Assembly (NCBI RefSeq): GCF_020404405.1
Contig: NZ_JAIZDA010000010.1
Location: forward strand, 62,001 to 126,000
Source of the DNA: Novosphingobium sp. FKTRR1
Lineage (GTDB): Bacteria > Pseudomonadota > Alphaproteobacteria > Sphingomonadales > Sphingomonadaceae
Direction of reading: 5' to 3'
DNA: 64,000 nt
Every line of letters starts with the position of its first letter. Positions within the stretch are counted from its first letter, which is position 1. A program made the translations under genes and the position numbers. Positions 12,190 through 21,539 of this stretch are shown piece after piece. The notes beneath the pieces are model-generated. The model ran no database searches. It had not been told where the DNA came from and saw only the letters and a list, made by a program, of their open reading frames with translations.

Positions 12190-15030
12190 ATGGGTCACGA
12201 CGTGCACGAGTTCGAGCTGGATCTGCTTCAGGAAGGTCCGCAAGCTGGTCCATCATGGGCTTCGCCACGTTGGCCGGTGACCGACGCCGCATCGGGCGAC
12301 GATCTCACCCGTGCGCTCGACCCGATGGCGTTGAAGCTGGAAATCGCCAAGGCGGCCAAGAAGGGCGGCGCGCCCGCGCTTGATGAAGCCGCGCTGGAAC
12401 AGGCCGCCGCCGATTCGATCCGGGCAATGCTGCTCATCCGCACATATCGCGTGCGCGGCCACCTTGCCGCCGACCTCGACCCGCTGGGGCTGGCGCGGCA
12501 GGATCTGCCCGCCGATCTTTCGCCCGAGTATCACGGCATCATCGGCGCCGCGCTCGACCGCAAGGTTTACCTTGGCGGCGTGCTTGGCCTGCAATGGTCG
12601 ACCCCGCGCGAAATCGTGGCGATCCTGCGCAAGAACTATTGCGGCAAGGTCGGCCTTGAATTCATGCACATCTCCGATGTCGAGGAACGCAAGTTCCTGC
12701 AGGACCGGATCGAAGGTGGCGACAAGTCGATCGACTTCACGCCCGAGGGCAAGAAGGCCATCCTTGCCGCCGTGATCCGCGGCGAACAGTACGAAAAGTT
12801 CCTTGGCCGCAAGTACGTCGGCACCAAGCGTTTCGGCCTTGATGGCGGCGAATCGATGATCCCCGCGCTCGAAGCCGTGATCAAGTACGGCGGCTCGAAG
12901 GGCGTGCGCGAGATCATCTACGGCATGGCCCACCGTGGCCGCCTGAACATCCTCGCCAACGTGATGGCCAAGCCCTATCGCGTGATCTTCCACGAGTTCT
13001 CGGGCGGCACCGCCAATCCCGAAGACGTGGGCGGTTCGGGCGACGTGAAGTATCACCTCGGCACCAGTACCGACCGCGAATTCGATGGCATCAAGGTGCA
13101 CATGAGCTTGCAGCCCAACCCCAGCCACCTGGAAACGGTGGACCCGGTCGTGCTGGGCAAGGCGCGCGCGCAGCAGGTGTTCCGCGACGATATCGGCAAG
13201 GGCAAGCACAAGCAGGTGCTGCCCGTACTGATCCACGGCGACGCCGCGTTTGCCGGGCAAGGCATCGTCTGGGAATGCTTCGGCTTTTCGGGGGTGAAGG
13301 GCTACAACACCGGCGGTTGCATCCACTTCATCATCAACAACCAGATCGGCTTCACCACCAGCCCGCAATTCTCGCGCGGGTCGCCCTATCCGTCCGACGT
13401 CGCCAAGGGTGTGCAGGCGCCGATCATCCACATCAACGGCGATGATCCCGAAGCGGTGACCTTTGCCTGCAAGCTGGCGGTCGATTACCGCCAGACCTTC
13501 GGCCGCGACGTGGTGGTCGACATGTGGTGCTATCGCCGCTTTGGCCACAACGAAGGCGACGAGCCCGGCTTCACCCAGCCGCTGATGTACGCCAAGATCC
13601 GTCAGCATCCGCCGATCTCCACGCTCTATGCCAGCCGCCTGACCGAACAGGGCGTGATCGACAAGAACTGGAAGGGCGAAAGCGAGGACCGGTTCGTCGC
13701 CACGCTCGAGGCAGAGTTCGAAGCGGCCAAGAGCTACAAGGCCAACGAGGCCGACTGGTTCGGTGGCCGCTGGTCGGGGCTGAACAAGCCCGCCGACCCG
13801 GTAACCGCCCGCCGCAACGTGCCCACCGGCATCGACCAGAAGCTGTTCGACAGCCTTGGCCGCGTGCTGACCACCGTTCCCGAAGGACTGACCATCCACA
13901 AGACGCTGGGCCGCGTCGTCGATGCCAAGCGCGAGATGTTCGCAACGTCCAAGGGCTTTGACTGGGCAACCGCCGAGGCGCTCGCCTATGGCAGTCTGGT
14001 CACCGAAGGCTTCAACGTGCGCCTGTCGGGGCAGGATTCGGGGCGTGGCACGTTCAGCCAGCGCCACGCCGTGTGGGTCGATCAAACCGACGAGCACAAG
14101 TACGTTCCGCTCGCCACGCTGCCGCACGGCCGCTTCGAGGTGCACGACAGCCCGCTGTCGGAATACGGCGTGCTCGGCTTCGAATATGGCTATGCCAGCG
14201 CCGATCCCAAGACGCTGGTGCTGTGGGAAGCGCAGTTCGGCGACTTTGCCAACGGCGCGCAGATCGTCATCGACCAGTACATTGCCGCGTCGGAAGCCAA
14301 ATGGCTGCGCGCCAACGGCCTCGTGATGCTGCTGCCGCACGGCTATGAAGGGCAGGGTCCGGAACACTCCTCGGCCCGGCTCGAGCGCTATTTGCAACTG
14401 TGCGCCGAAGACAACCTGCAGGTGTGCAACATCACCAGCCCGGCCAACTATTTCCACGTCCTGCGCCGGCAGATGCACCGTCCGTTCCGCAAGCCGCTGA
14501 TCATCATGACTCCCAAGAGCCTGCTGCGCCACGCGCTGGCCAAGTCGGTGGCTTCGGACTTCATCGGCGAAGGCCACTTCCAGCGCATCCTGTCTGACAC
14601 CAACGGCGCGGCCGATGCCGACACCCGCCGCGTGGTGTTGTGCAGCGGCAAGGTTGCCTATGACCTGATCGAGGCGCGCGATGCCGCTGGCCTGACCGAC
14701 ACCCAGATCATCCGCCTTGAACAGCTCTACCCCTTCCCGGGTGAGCCGCTGGCACTGCGTCTGGCGCGCATGCCGCAGCTTGAAGATGTGGTGTGGTGCC
14801 AGGAAGAGCCCAAGAACAACGGCGCCTGGTTCTTTGTCGAACCACTGATCGAGGAATCGCTCAAGGCCGCCAAGGCGAAGGTTCACCGTTCCCGTTATGC
14901 CGGTCGCTCCGCGTCGGCCTCTCCCGCCACCGGGCTTGCCAAGCGCCATGCTGCCGAACAGGCCGCGCTGGTCAGCAACGCCCTTGCCCTCTCTGTCCGT
15001 GGCGAGATCCGCCGCAAGAAGAAAGCCTGA
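12190..15030 (+). CDS. sucA: 2-oxoglutarate dehydrogenase E1 component
   Basis: This thiamine-diphosphate enzyme decarboxylates 2-oxoglutarate and passes the succinyl group to the lipoyl arm of SucB. It has 946 residues. Typical E1o segments are visible: GMAHRGRLNIL, KYHLGTSTDREF, HLETVDPVV, HGDAAFAGQG, NNQIGFTTSP and the ThDP-binding region FGHNEGDEPGFTQP. The pair ATGATG starts at 12187; AAGGAG is only 3 nt from the first ATG and 6 nt from the second, so I use 12190. An in-frame stop directly precedes the start. I do not see the N-terminal helix motif (FL..AN..YI..LY) that binds E2 in E. coli SucA; the chain begins with an acidic stretch and GPQAGPSW instead. Confidence 0.95.
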   Translation: MGHDVHEFELDLLQEGPQAGPSWASPRWPVTDAASGDDLTRALDPMALKLEIAKAAKKGGAPALDEAALEQAAADSIRAMLLIRTYRVRGHLAADLDPLGLARQDLPADLSPEYHGIIGAALDRKVYLGGVLGLQWSTPREIVAILRKNYCGKVGLEFMHISDVEERKFLQDRIEGGDKSIDFTPEGKKAILAAVIRGEQYEKFLGRKYVGTKRFGLDGGESMIPALEAVIKYGGSKGVREIIYGMAHRGRLNILANVMAKPYRVIFHEFSGGTANPEDVGGSGDVKYHLGTSTDREFDGIKVHMSLQPNPSHLETVDPVVLGKARAQQVFRDDIGKGKHKQVLPVLIHGDAAFAGQGIVWECFGFSGVKGYNTGGCIHFIINNQIGFTTSPQFSRGSPYPSDVAKGVQAPIIHINGDDPEAVTFACKLAVDYRQTFGRDVVVDMWCYRRFGHNEGDEPGFTQPLMYAKIRQHPPISTLYASRLTEQGVIDKNWKGESEDRFVATLEAEFEAAKSYKANEADWFGGRWSGLNKPADPVTARRNVPTGIDQKLFDSLGRVLTTVPEGLTIHKTLGRVVDAKREMFATSKGFDWATAEALAYGSLVTEGFNVRLSGQDSGRGTFSQRHAVWVDQTDEHKYVPLATLPHGRFEVHDSPLSEYGVLGFEYGYASADPKTLVLWEAQFGDFANGAQIVIDQYIAASEAKWLRANGLVMLLPHGYEGQGPEHSSARLERYLQLCAEDNLQVCNITSPANYFHVLRRQMHRPFRKPLIIMTPKSLLRHALAKSVASDFIGEGHFQRILSDTNGAADADTRRVVLCSGKVAYDLIEARDAAGLTDTQIIRLEQLYPFPGEPLALRLARMPQLEDVVWCQEEPKNNGAWFFVEPLIEESLKAAKAKVHRSRYAGRSASASPATGLAKRHAAEQAALVSNALALSVRGEIRRKKKA

Positions 15031-15081
15031 GCCACCGTTACCGGGCGCAGGCCCCCCATTCTTCCCAAGGAAACCGCTAAC

Positions 15082-16356
15082 ATGTCCATCGAAGTCAAGG
15101 TTCCGACGCTGGGTGAAAGCGTCAGCGAAGCGACCGTCGGCCAATGGCTGAAGAAGCCCGGCGATGCAGTTGCCGCCGATGAACCGATCGTCAGTCTCGA
15201 AACCGACAAAGTCGCGGTCGATGTACCTGCGCCTGCCGCCGGCATTCTGGGCCAGTTGATCGTCAAGGAAGGCGACACGGTTCTGGTCGGTGCGCTGATC
15301 GCATTGATCGAGAGCGCTGGCTCTGCCGCTGCGGCGGCTCCCGCCGCTACGCCTGCACCTGCTCCAGCCGCTCCCGCCGCTGCAGCGCCCGCCCCGGTGG
15401 CTTCGGCTCCCGCTCCTGCACCTGCCGCCGCTGCACCCGCCGCCATCGGTGACACCGATGCGATCGCGCTGTCGCCCGCGGTGCGCCGCGCGGTGCTGGA
15501 ATACGGGATCGATCCGGCAACGGTGAAGGGTACCGGCAAGGACGGTCGCCTGACCAAGGAAGACGTGCTCGCCGCCGCCACCGCCAAGCAGGGCGCTCCG
15601 GCTGCTCCAGCCGCTGTCGCCGCACCTGCCGCTGCTCCCGTAGCTGCAGTCGCCGGGCGGAACGAGGAGCGCGTCAAGATGACGCGTTTGCGCCAGACCA
15701 TCGCCAAGCGGCTCAAGAGCGCGCAGGAAACCGCCGCACTGCTGACCACGTTCAACGACGTGGACATGACGGCGGTGATGGAAGCGCGCGCCAAGTACAA
15801 GGACGTGTTCGAAAAGAAGCACGGCATCAAGCTTGGCCTGATGAGCTTCTTTGCCAAGGCTTCGGTGCTGGCGCTCAAGGACATTCCCTCGGTCAACGCG
15901 CAGATGCAGGGCGACGAGATCGTCTACTTCGATTACGTCGACATTTCGGTCGCGGTTTCGGCTCCCAACGGGCTGGTCGTGCCGGTGGTGCGCGATGTCG
16001 ACAAGCTGTCGTTCGCAGGCATTGAAAAGGCGATTGCCGAATACGGCAAGAAGGCGCGCGAAGGCACGCTGACGATGGCCGACATGGCCGGCGGCACTTT
16101 CACCATCTCCAACGGCGGCGTGTTCGGAGGGCTGATGTCCACCCCGATCATCAACCCCCCGCAGTCCGCCGTGCTCGGCCTGCACCGCATCGAGGACCGC
16201 CCGGTGGTCCGCAACGGCGAGATCGTGATCCGTCCGATGATGTATCTCGCGCTCAGCTACGACCATCGCATCATTGACGGACGCGAGGCGGTTACCGCAC
16301 TCAAGACCATCAAGGAAGCGATCGAGGATCCCACCCGGTTGCTGATCGATCTTTGA
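15082..16356 (+). CDS. sucB: Dihydrolipoyl succinyltransferase, E2 of 2-oxoglutarate dehydrogenase
   Basis: This enzyme transfers the succinyl group from E1 to CoA. Domain order in 424 residues: lipoyl domain 1-77 with the lipoylated lysine in ETDKVAV (K43); a long Ala/Pro linker to about 125; the E1/E3-binding peripheral domain at about 129-165 ([15 protein letters not shown]); a second Ala/Pro linker; and the catalytic domain from about 195, with the active-site motif [12 protein letters not shown] near 395. The start is 51 bp after sucA, so the two are surely co-transcribed. Succinyl rather than acetyl specificity follows from the pairing with sucA. Confidence 0.96.
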   Translation: MSIEVKVPTLGESVSEATVGQWLKKPGDAVAADEPIVSLETDKVAVDVPAPAAGILGQLIVKEGDTVLVGALIALIESAGSAAAAAPAATPAPAPAAPAAAAPAPVASAPAPAPAAAAPAAIGDTDAIALSPAVRRAVLEYGIDPATVKGTGKDGRLTKEDVLAAATAKQGAPAAPAAVAAPAAAPVAAVAGRNEERVKMTRLRQTIAKRLKSAQETAALLTTFNDVDMTAVMEARAKYKDVFEKKHGIKLGLMSFFAKASVLALKDIPSVNAQMQGDEIVYFDYVDISVAVSAPNGLVVPVVRDVDKLSFAGIEKAIAEYGKKAREGTLTMADMAGGTFTISNGGVFGGLMSTPIINPPQSAVLGLHRIEDRPVVRNGEIVIRPMMYLALSYDHRIIDGREAVTALKTIKEAIEDPTRLLIDL

Positions 16357-16374
16357 TCTGATGGTGTGCAGCAT

Positions 16375-16452
16375 CCTTCGACAAGCTCAGGATGAGCCGG
16401 GGTTGTTGGTGAATTGAATGCCAAGTCCGCTCACCCTGAGCCTGTCGAGGGG
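16375..16452. repeat. REP-like extragenic palindrome between sucB and lpd
   Basis: Two imperfect inverted arms of about 23 bases, 16375-16397 and 16429-16452, carry the core CTTCGACAAGCTCAGG and its complement CCTGAGCCTGTCGAGG, separated by 31 bases. Together they can fold into a long hairpin. I recall repeats with this core as widespread in sphingomonads and some other proteobacteria, usually in intergenic DNA. I see only this one copy here. It lies within the suc-lpd transcription unit and ends 23 bases before the lpd start. Confidence 0.8.
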
Positions 16453-16475
16453 TGCCAGCGCAACGGAGGCCGAAC

Positions 16476-17876
16476 ATGGCTGAATACGATTACGACGTTC
16501 TTGTCATCGGCGCCGGTCCTGGCGGCTATGTCGCGGCGATCCGGGCTGCGCAACTCGGCCTCAAGACCGCCTGCGCCGAAGGGCGCGAGACGCTCGGCGG
16601 CACCTGCCTCAACGTCGGCTGCATTCCCAGCAAGGCCTTGCTGCACGGCTCGGAACTGTACGACCACGCCGCCAACGGTACGATGGCGGGCTATGGCATC
16701 AAGACCGGCCCGGTAGAACTCGACCTTGAAGCCATGCTCGCGCAAAAGACGGACTCGGTGAAGAGCCTGACCGGCGGCATCGAGTTCCTGTTCAAGAAGA
16801 ACAAGGTTACCTGGTTGAAGGGGTATGCCGCGTTCGAGGACGCGCACACCGTCACCGTCGCGGGCCAGAAGGTCACCGCCAAGAACATCGTGATCGCCAC
16901 CGGCTCCAGCGTCACACCGCTGCCCGGCGTGACCGTGGACAACGATGCGGGCGTGATCGTCGACAGCACCGGCGCGCTGTCGCTGAAGAAGGTGCCCGAC
17001 CACCTCGTCGTCATCGGCGGCGGTGTGATCGGGTTGGAACTCGGTTCGGTCTGGCGTCGTCTGGGCGCCAAGGTCACCGTTGTCGAATTCCTCGACCAGT
17101 TGCTGCCCGGCATGGATGGCGACGTGCGCAAGGAAGCCGCCAAGATCTTCAAGAAGCAGGGCCTCGACCTGAAGCTCGGCACCAAGGTGACCGGCGTTGC
17201 GGTCGATGGCGGCAAGGCGACGCTCACCGTCGAACCATCCAAGGGTGGCGAGGCAGCCACCATCGAGGCCGATTGTGTGCTGGTGGCCATTGGCCGCCGT
17301 CCGCATACCGACGGTCTCGGCCTCGACAAGATCGGGCTTGCCGTGAATGCACGCGGCCAGATCGAAACCGACCACGACTTTGCCACCAAGGTCGATGGCG
17401 TGTGGGCGATCGGCGATGTGGTTCCGGGCCCGATGCTGGCGCACAAGGCCGAGGACGAAGGCATTGCCGTGGCTGAAAACATCGCTGGGCTTACCGGCAT
17501 CGTCAACCACGCGGTCATCCCCGGCGTCGTCTACACCGCACCCGAATTCGCCGGTGTCGGGCTGACCGAGGAAGCCGCCCGCGAACTGGGCGAAATCAAG
17601 GTGTCCAAGTTCCCGATGCTGGCCAACAGCCGCGCCAAGACCAACCATGAGCCCGACGGCTTCGTCAAGGTCATCGCCGATGCCAAGACCGACCGCGTGC
17701 TGGGCGTCTGGGCGATCGCCTCGGTGGCCGGCACGATGATCGCCGAAGCCGCGCTGGCCATGGAATTCGGCGCGACCAGCGAGGACATCGCCTATACCTG
17801 CCACGCGCACCCGACGCATTCCGAGGCGCTCAAGGAAGCCGCCATGGGCGTGCGCGGCAAGGCCATCCACATCTGA
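16476..17876 (+). CDS. lpd: Dihydrolipoyl dehydrogenase (E3)
   Basis: This flavoprotein reoxidises the dihydrolipoyl group of SucB and reduces NAD+. The 466 residues show the FAD-binding GAGPGGYVAA near 12-21, the redox disulfide GGTCLNVGC (Cys 44 and 49), the NAD-binding GGGVIGLELG near 180, and the C-terminal catalytic CHAHPTHSEA (His and Glu near 445-450). GGAGG precedes the ATG. Its position after sucAB points to the 2-oxoglutarate dehydrogenase complex, though it could serve other complexes as well. A terminator follows at 17911. Confidence 0.97.
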   Translation: MAEYDYDVLVIGAGPGGYVAAIRAAQLGLKTACAEGRETLGGTCLNVGCIPSKALLHGSELYDHAANGTMAGYGIKTGPVELDLEAMLAQKTDSVKSLTGGIEFLFKKNKVTWLKGYAAFEDAHTVTVAGQKVTAKNIVIATGSSVTPLPGVTVDNDAGVIVDSTGALSLKKVPDHLVVIGGGVIGLELGSVWRRLGAKVTVVEFLDQLLPGMDGDVRKEAAKIFKKQGLDLKLGTKVTGVAVDGGKATLTVEPSKGGEAATIEADCVLVAIGRRPHTDGLGLDKIGLAVNARGQIETDHDFATKVDGVWAIGDVVPGPMLAHKAEDEGIAVAENIAGLTGIVNHAVIPGVVYTAPEFAGVGLTEEAARELGEIKVSKFPMLANSRAKTNHEPDGFVKVIADAKTDRVLGVWAIASVAGTMIAEAALAMEFGATSEDIAYTCHAHPTHSEALKEAAMGVRGKAIHI

Positions 17877-17910
17877 CACCAACCGGGCTCGCCCCCCAAC
17901 CACCAGCCAC

Positions 17911-17944
17911 AGGGCCGTCCGGACCGCCGGGCGGCCCTTCTTGC
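17911..17944 (+). terminator. Rho-independent terminator after lpd
   Basis: A 12-bp stem (17911-17922 with 17927-17938, one G-U pair) closed by the tetraloop ACCG is followed by TTCTT. It lies 35 bp after the lpd stop and before the convergent gene ending at 17960. Confidence 0.8.
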
Positions 17945-17959
17945 GTTGGCAATCGCGTT

Positions 17960-18310
17960 TCAGAACGGCAACTTCACCCCGACCATGATGCGGTTTGACG
18001 GCGTTCCACCGACCATGCGCTGATCGGTGTGAATGTCGGCGACCACGCCATTGCCCAAAGCCATGCGCGCCATCGGCGGAGTTGGCTGGGCAAAAGTCTG
18101 CGGCAAGGGTTGCAGGCGATAGCGCTTCTGGTCGGTGGCACAGACCACGATCTCGCCCGCGCTGTCATCGCCGCAAGCCGGAGCGGGCGGAACGGTCGGT
18201 CGCACCCGCGCCAGATCGAACGTCCGCACGTCCGCGGGCAAGGCTGGTTGAACAATCGCGGGGGGATCGACTGCTGGCACGATCATTCCCCACTCATGTT
18301 GCAACGACAT
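17960..18310 (-). CDS. Small protein of unknown function
   Basis: A 116-residue protein rich in Pro, Val and Arg, with the central pattern CGDDSAGEIVVCATDQKRYRLQPLP and an end GVKLPF that resembles the terminal strand of secreted or outer-membrane proteins. I recall similar short sphingomonad proteins with an EIVVC...RYRL core but no known function. There is no clear signal peptide from the ATG at 18310; an ATG at 18286 is also possible. It is convergent with lpd. Confidence 0.6.
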   Translation of the reverse strand: MSLQHEWGMIVPAVDPPAIVQPALPADVRTFDLARVRPTVPPAPACGDDSAGEIVVCATDQKRYRLQPLPQTFAQPTPPMARMALGNGVVADIHTDQRMVGGTPSNRIMVGVKLPF

Positions 18311-18392
18311 TCGCCTTGTTTCGCAACACTATGGCCGCACCAAGGCACGCAGGGACGGCGCCGGGTCGTCCATCGCTGCGATTGACGGGGTT

Positions 18393-18782
18393 TCAATCGG
18401 GGCGGCGCGGGGTGATCGCATGAAACAGCCCGGCCGATACCGCGATGCCGACGAGCGTCGCCACAAGATCCTGCGTGTCGAACACCAGCCGGTTGTTCAA
18501 CATTTGCACGAATTCCCAGCCGCACAGCCCGGCTCCGCTGATCGCGGCGCAGACAAGGAAACGCAACCGCAGCGCGACAAAGTCGTCACCGCGTTGTCGG
18601 TCTGTCCAGACGCTCAACAGCACGAAGCTGATCGAGATGGCGGCGGCGAAGTTGGGAGCGACCCCGCGCAGATAGGTGCCGACGGGGCCAAAATGCCAGT
18701 GGTGGTCGCGCACCCAGTGGACCGACGACAGGAGCGCCAGTGCCGCTATCCCGACAAGTCCGTACCGTGTTGATAGGCGCAT
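18393..18782 (-). CDS. Integral membrane protein, VanZ-like
   Basis: A 129-residue protein with about four hydrophobic segments. The C-terminal part (GWEFVQMLNNRLVFDTQDLVA) resembles the VanZ-like pattern in which a Glu/Gln-containing helix is followed by a D-x-x-D-x-x-A loop. I choose the ATG at 18782 because GAGG precedes it with 8-nt spacing; a GTG three codons upstream is possible. Function is unknown. It is 67 bp downstream of the iorB stop and in the same orientation. Confidence 0.6.
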   Translation of the reverse strand: MRLSTRYGLVGIAALALLSSVHWVRDHHWHFGPVGTYLRGVAPNFAAAISISFVLLSVWTDRQRGDDFVALRLRFLVCAAISGAGLCGWEFVQMLNNRLVFDTQDLVATLVGIAVSAGLFHAITPRRPD

Positions 18783-18819
18783 CGCTGACACCTCGGCACT
18801 TTCGCCCGGCTCGGGCGGC

Positions 18820-18841
18820 GGGAGGGGAAGATCCCCCTCCC
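18820..18841 (-). terminator. GC-rich hairpin after iorB
   Basis: GGGAGGGG (18820-18827) can pair with CCCCTCCC (18834-18841), 9 bp downstream of the iorB stop. There is no U-run, so termination is uncertain. Confidence 0.35.
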
Positions 18842-18849
18842 CTTATCTC

Positions 18850-20967
18850 TCAAACGCTCTCCAGCGCCTTTTGCAGAGGCAGCGTACGCAGCCGCTTGCC
18901 GGTGGCGGCGAACACCGCGTTGGCCAGCGCCGGGAAGATCACCGCGCACGGTGGTTCACCCATGCCGCCTGGCTTTTCAGTGCTGGTGATCAGCGTGGTC
19001 TCGATGCGCGGCGCTTCGTTCATGCGCAGAACGCGGTAGTCGTGGAAGTTCGATTGTTCGGCCGCACCGCCGTTGAAGGTGACTTCGCCGAACAGCGCTG
19101 CCGAGCCGCCGAACAGCACGCCGCTGTCGATCTGCGCGCGGATGCCCGAGGGGTTGATCGCCTGCCCGCAATCGACCGCGACGGTGACCTTCTTCACGAC
19201 GATCTGCTTGTCCGCCCCCACCGAGACTTGCGCCACGGCCGCCATGTACGTGTCCCAGTTGTGGATCACCGCCACGCCAAGACCTGTGCCAGCCGGTTGC
19301 TTCGTGTTCCAGTCCGACAGCGCGCGGACGGTTTCGAGCGCGTGGCGCGCGCGCGGATCGGTGATCAGCGCCAGACGGTATTCGATGGCATCGCGGCCCA
19401 GTTCGTGCGCCAGTTCGTCGACCAGCGATTCCACCGCAAAAGCGGTACGCAATGGCCCCACGCCGCGCCACCAGCTGGTCGGCACCAGACTTTCGGCCTG
19501 CTGGAAGGTGACCTTGCGCGCGGGCACTTCATAGAGCGGCGCGGTCAGACCATCGACCACATCGTCATCGACACCCTTGAAGGCGGGCCCCATCAGCCGC
19601 GCCATGATCGACGAGCCCGCGATCTTGTGCTCCCACGCGACCGGCTTGCCTTCGGCATCGAGCGCGACGTTGAAGCGATCGGCATAGGCCGGGCGGTACC
19701 AGTCGTGCGCGATGTCCTCCTCGCGCGACCAGATAAGTTTGACCGGCCATGGCACCTTCGCAGCAAGTTGGACCGCGCGTTCGACCATGTCGGTTTCCAG
19801 TCGCCGCCCGAAGCCGCCGCCCATCAGGCGGTTGTGGACGGTAACCTTGTCGAGCGCGAAGCCGAGCGCCTTGGCTGCAGCATCGCGCGCGACCGAAGGA
19901 ACTTGCGTGCCGGTCCACACCGTACAGGCGCCATCCTTGACTTGCGCCACGCAATTGGCGGGTTCCATCGTCGCGTGGGCAAGGAAGGCCTGATGGTATT
20001 CGGCCGAGAACGTGCGCTTGGCCCCGGCCCGCGCCTTGGCCAGATCGCCGTTGTCGACGGCGGCGAAGCCGGGCTTTTCGAGCGCAGCGGCCACCGCGCC
20101 GGTGATCTGCGCGTGAGTGGTCGCCTTGTGCGCCGCGTCGGCGGTCCAGGTGGGCGCTGCGGCGGCGATCCCCTGTTTTGCGGCCCAGGTGTTGTCGGCC
20201 ACGACATAGAGCGCGTCGGACACCTTCACCACCGCGACCACGCCGGGCACGGCCTTGGCGGCCGCCTCATTTGCGGTGGCGAGCGTGCCGCCGAATACCG
20301 GCGACTGGACGATGGCGGCAAACTTCATTCCAGGCACGATCACGTCAATGCCGAATTCGGCCTTTCCGCGCGCCTTGGCCGCACCATCAAGTCGGCGATG
20401 CGGCTTGCCGATGACCTTGTAGTCGCTGGCCCCCAGCACCGGCGCCTCAGTCGGCAGTGGCGCTGCGGCGGCGGCAGTGACCAGCGCGGCATAGGGCAGC
20501 ACTTTGCCGCTGGCCTGATGCACCACCGCGCCGTTGAACGCGTGGCAATCGGCTGCCGAAACCTTCCACTGCGCGGCAGCCGCCTGCACCAGCGCCGCCC
20601 GCGCTTTGGCGCCGGCTTCGCGCAAGGGCTGCCACAGTTCGCGGATCGAAGTGGAACCGCCGGTTTCCTGACTGATCGGCGCAAAGCGCTCCTTGTCGCC
20701 ATCGGCCAATGTGACCACCACATCGGCGGGGGCCACGGCAAGCTCCTCGGCAGCGATCATCGTCACGGCGGTCAGGATGCCCTGCCCCATCTCGGTCTTG
20801 GGCAAGGCCAGCGTGACTTTGCCATCAAGGCCCACGCCGAGCCAGGTGTTGGCGGCCAGCGCCTTTGCCGCTGGCGTGGCAGCGTGCGTGGCAAGTACCG
20901 GCACGGCAAGCGCCCCGGCCGCGAGCGACGATCCAGCGATGAACTGGCGACGACTGGCGCGCATCAT
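18850..20967 (-). CDS. Molybdopterin-binding oxidoreductase large subunit, IorB type
   Basis: A periplasmic molybdenum hydroxylase of the xanthine dehydrogenase superfamily, 705 residues. It begins with a twin-arginine-like signal (SRRQFIAGSSLAAGALAVP), and the mature chain shows the Moco-binding pattern KTEMGQGILTAV near 58-70, MGGGFGRRLE near 390 and the C-terminal KPGGMGEP, where the family carries its active-site glutamate. It is a little shorter than typical IorB proteins. Its ATG overlaps the stop of the iron-sulfur subunit gene. Family members oxidise isoquinoline or aldehydes; the substrate here is unknown. No maturation gene such as xdhC lies nearby. Confidence 0.85.
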   Translation of the reverse strand: MMRASRRQFIAGSSLAAGALAVPVLATHAATPAAKALAANTWLGVGLDGKVTLALPKTEMGQGILTAVTMIAAEELAVAPADVVVTLADGDKERFAPISQETGGSTSIRELWQPLREAGAKARAALVQAAAAQWKVSAADCHAFNGAVVHQASGKVLPYAALVTAAAAAPLPTEAPVLGASDYKVIGKPHRRLDGAAKARGKAEFGIDVIVPGMKFAAIVQSPVFGGTLATANEAAAKAVPGVVAVVKVSDALYVVADNTWAAKQGIAAAAPTWTADAAHKATTHAQITGAVAAALEKPGFAAVDNGDLAKARAGAKRTFSAEYHQAFLAHATMEPANCVAQVKDGACTVWTGTQVPSVARDAAAKALGFALDKVTVHNRLMGGGFGRRLETDMVERAVQLAAKVPWPVKLIWSREEDIAHDWYRPAYADRFNVALDAEGKPVAWEHKIAGSSIMARLMGPAFKGVDDDVVDGLTAPLYEVPARKVTFQQAESLVPTSWWRGVGPLRTAFAVESLVDELAHELGRDAIEYRLALITDPRARHALETVRALSDWNTKQPAGTGLGVAVIHNWDTYMAAVAQVSVGADKQIVVKKVTVAVDCGQAINPSGIRAQIDSGVLFGGSAALFGEVTFNGGAAEQSNFHDYRVLRMNEAPRIETTLITSTEKPGGMGEPPCAVIFPALANAVFAATGKRLRTLPLQKALESV

Positions 20968-21437
20968 GCCTTCTCCCCGGCATGCAGGGCGGCTGCCCGG
21001 TGAATGGCGGTGCGGATGCGCGGATAGGTGCCGCAGCGACAGATGTTGCCCGCCATACCGGCATCGATCGCGGCATCATCAGGCTTGGGATTGTCCTTGA
21101 GCAGCGAGGCTGCAGCGACGATCTGGCCGGGCTGGCAGTATCCGCACTGAACGACATCGACTTCGTCCCATGCGGTGACCAGTGCCTTGCCCAAGGGCTG
21201 TTCGGTCAGCCCTTCGATCGTGGTGATCGCCTTGCCCTGCGCATCGCCCGCTGGCGTCTGGCACGAGAAAGCGCGGGTTCCGTCGATCAGCACGCTGCAC
21301 GCGCCGCACAGGCCCGCCGCGCACCCGAACTTGGTTCCGGTCATCTGCGCCACATCGCGCAACAGCCACAGCAGCGGCATTTCCGCCGGGACATCGAAGC
21401 TGGCAGGCTTGCCATTGATCGTCAGTGTCACGGCCAT
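20964..21437 (-). CDS. [2Fe-2S] subunit of molybdenum oxidoreductase, IorA type
   Basis: The 157-residue electron-transfer subunit partners the large subunit downstream. It carries two [2Fe-2S] clusters: the plant-type ferredoxin cysteines in GCAAGLCGAC with a fourth in FSCQ, and the second cluster in QCGYCQPGQ and NICRCGTYPRI. I chose the ATG at 21437 (MAVTLTING), the usual N-terminus of the family; a longer in-frame extension lacks support. The 4-bp overlap with the large-subunit gene indicates coupled translation. It has no signal and is presumably exported with the Tat-bearing partner. Confidence 0.9.
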   Translation of the reverse strand: MAVTLTINGKPASFDVPAEMPLLWLLRDVAQMTGTKFGCAAGLCGACSVLIDGTRAFSCQTPAGDAQGKAITTIEGLTEQPLGKALVTAWDEVDVVQCGYCQPGQIVAAASLLKDNPKPDDAAIDAGMAGNICRCGTYPRIRTAIHRAAALHAGEKA

Positions 21438-21539
21438 CGCCGGAATTCCCCCAATTATACGTTTGCCGCATGTTGTCGCGGCGCAAACCGTCAAGTCAAG
21501 CTAGCCTGCCCGGCAAGCGCCAACAAGGGCGCGGCGCCC

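Noticed and set aside
12253-16374. A 1373-codon open frame on the minus strand opposite sucA-sucB
   Set aside because: It is the antisense shadow of two secure, conserved genes in high-GC DNA. The translated sequence is rich in His, Arg, Gly and Asp, as such shadows are, and resembles no family.
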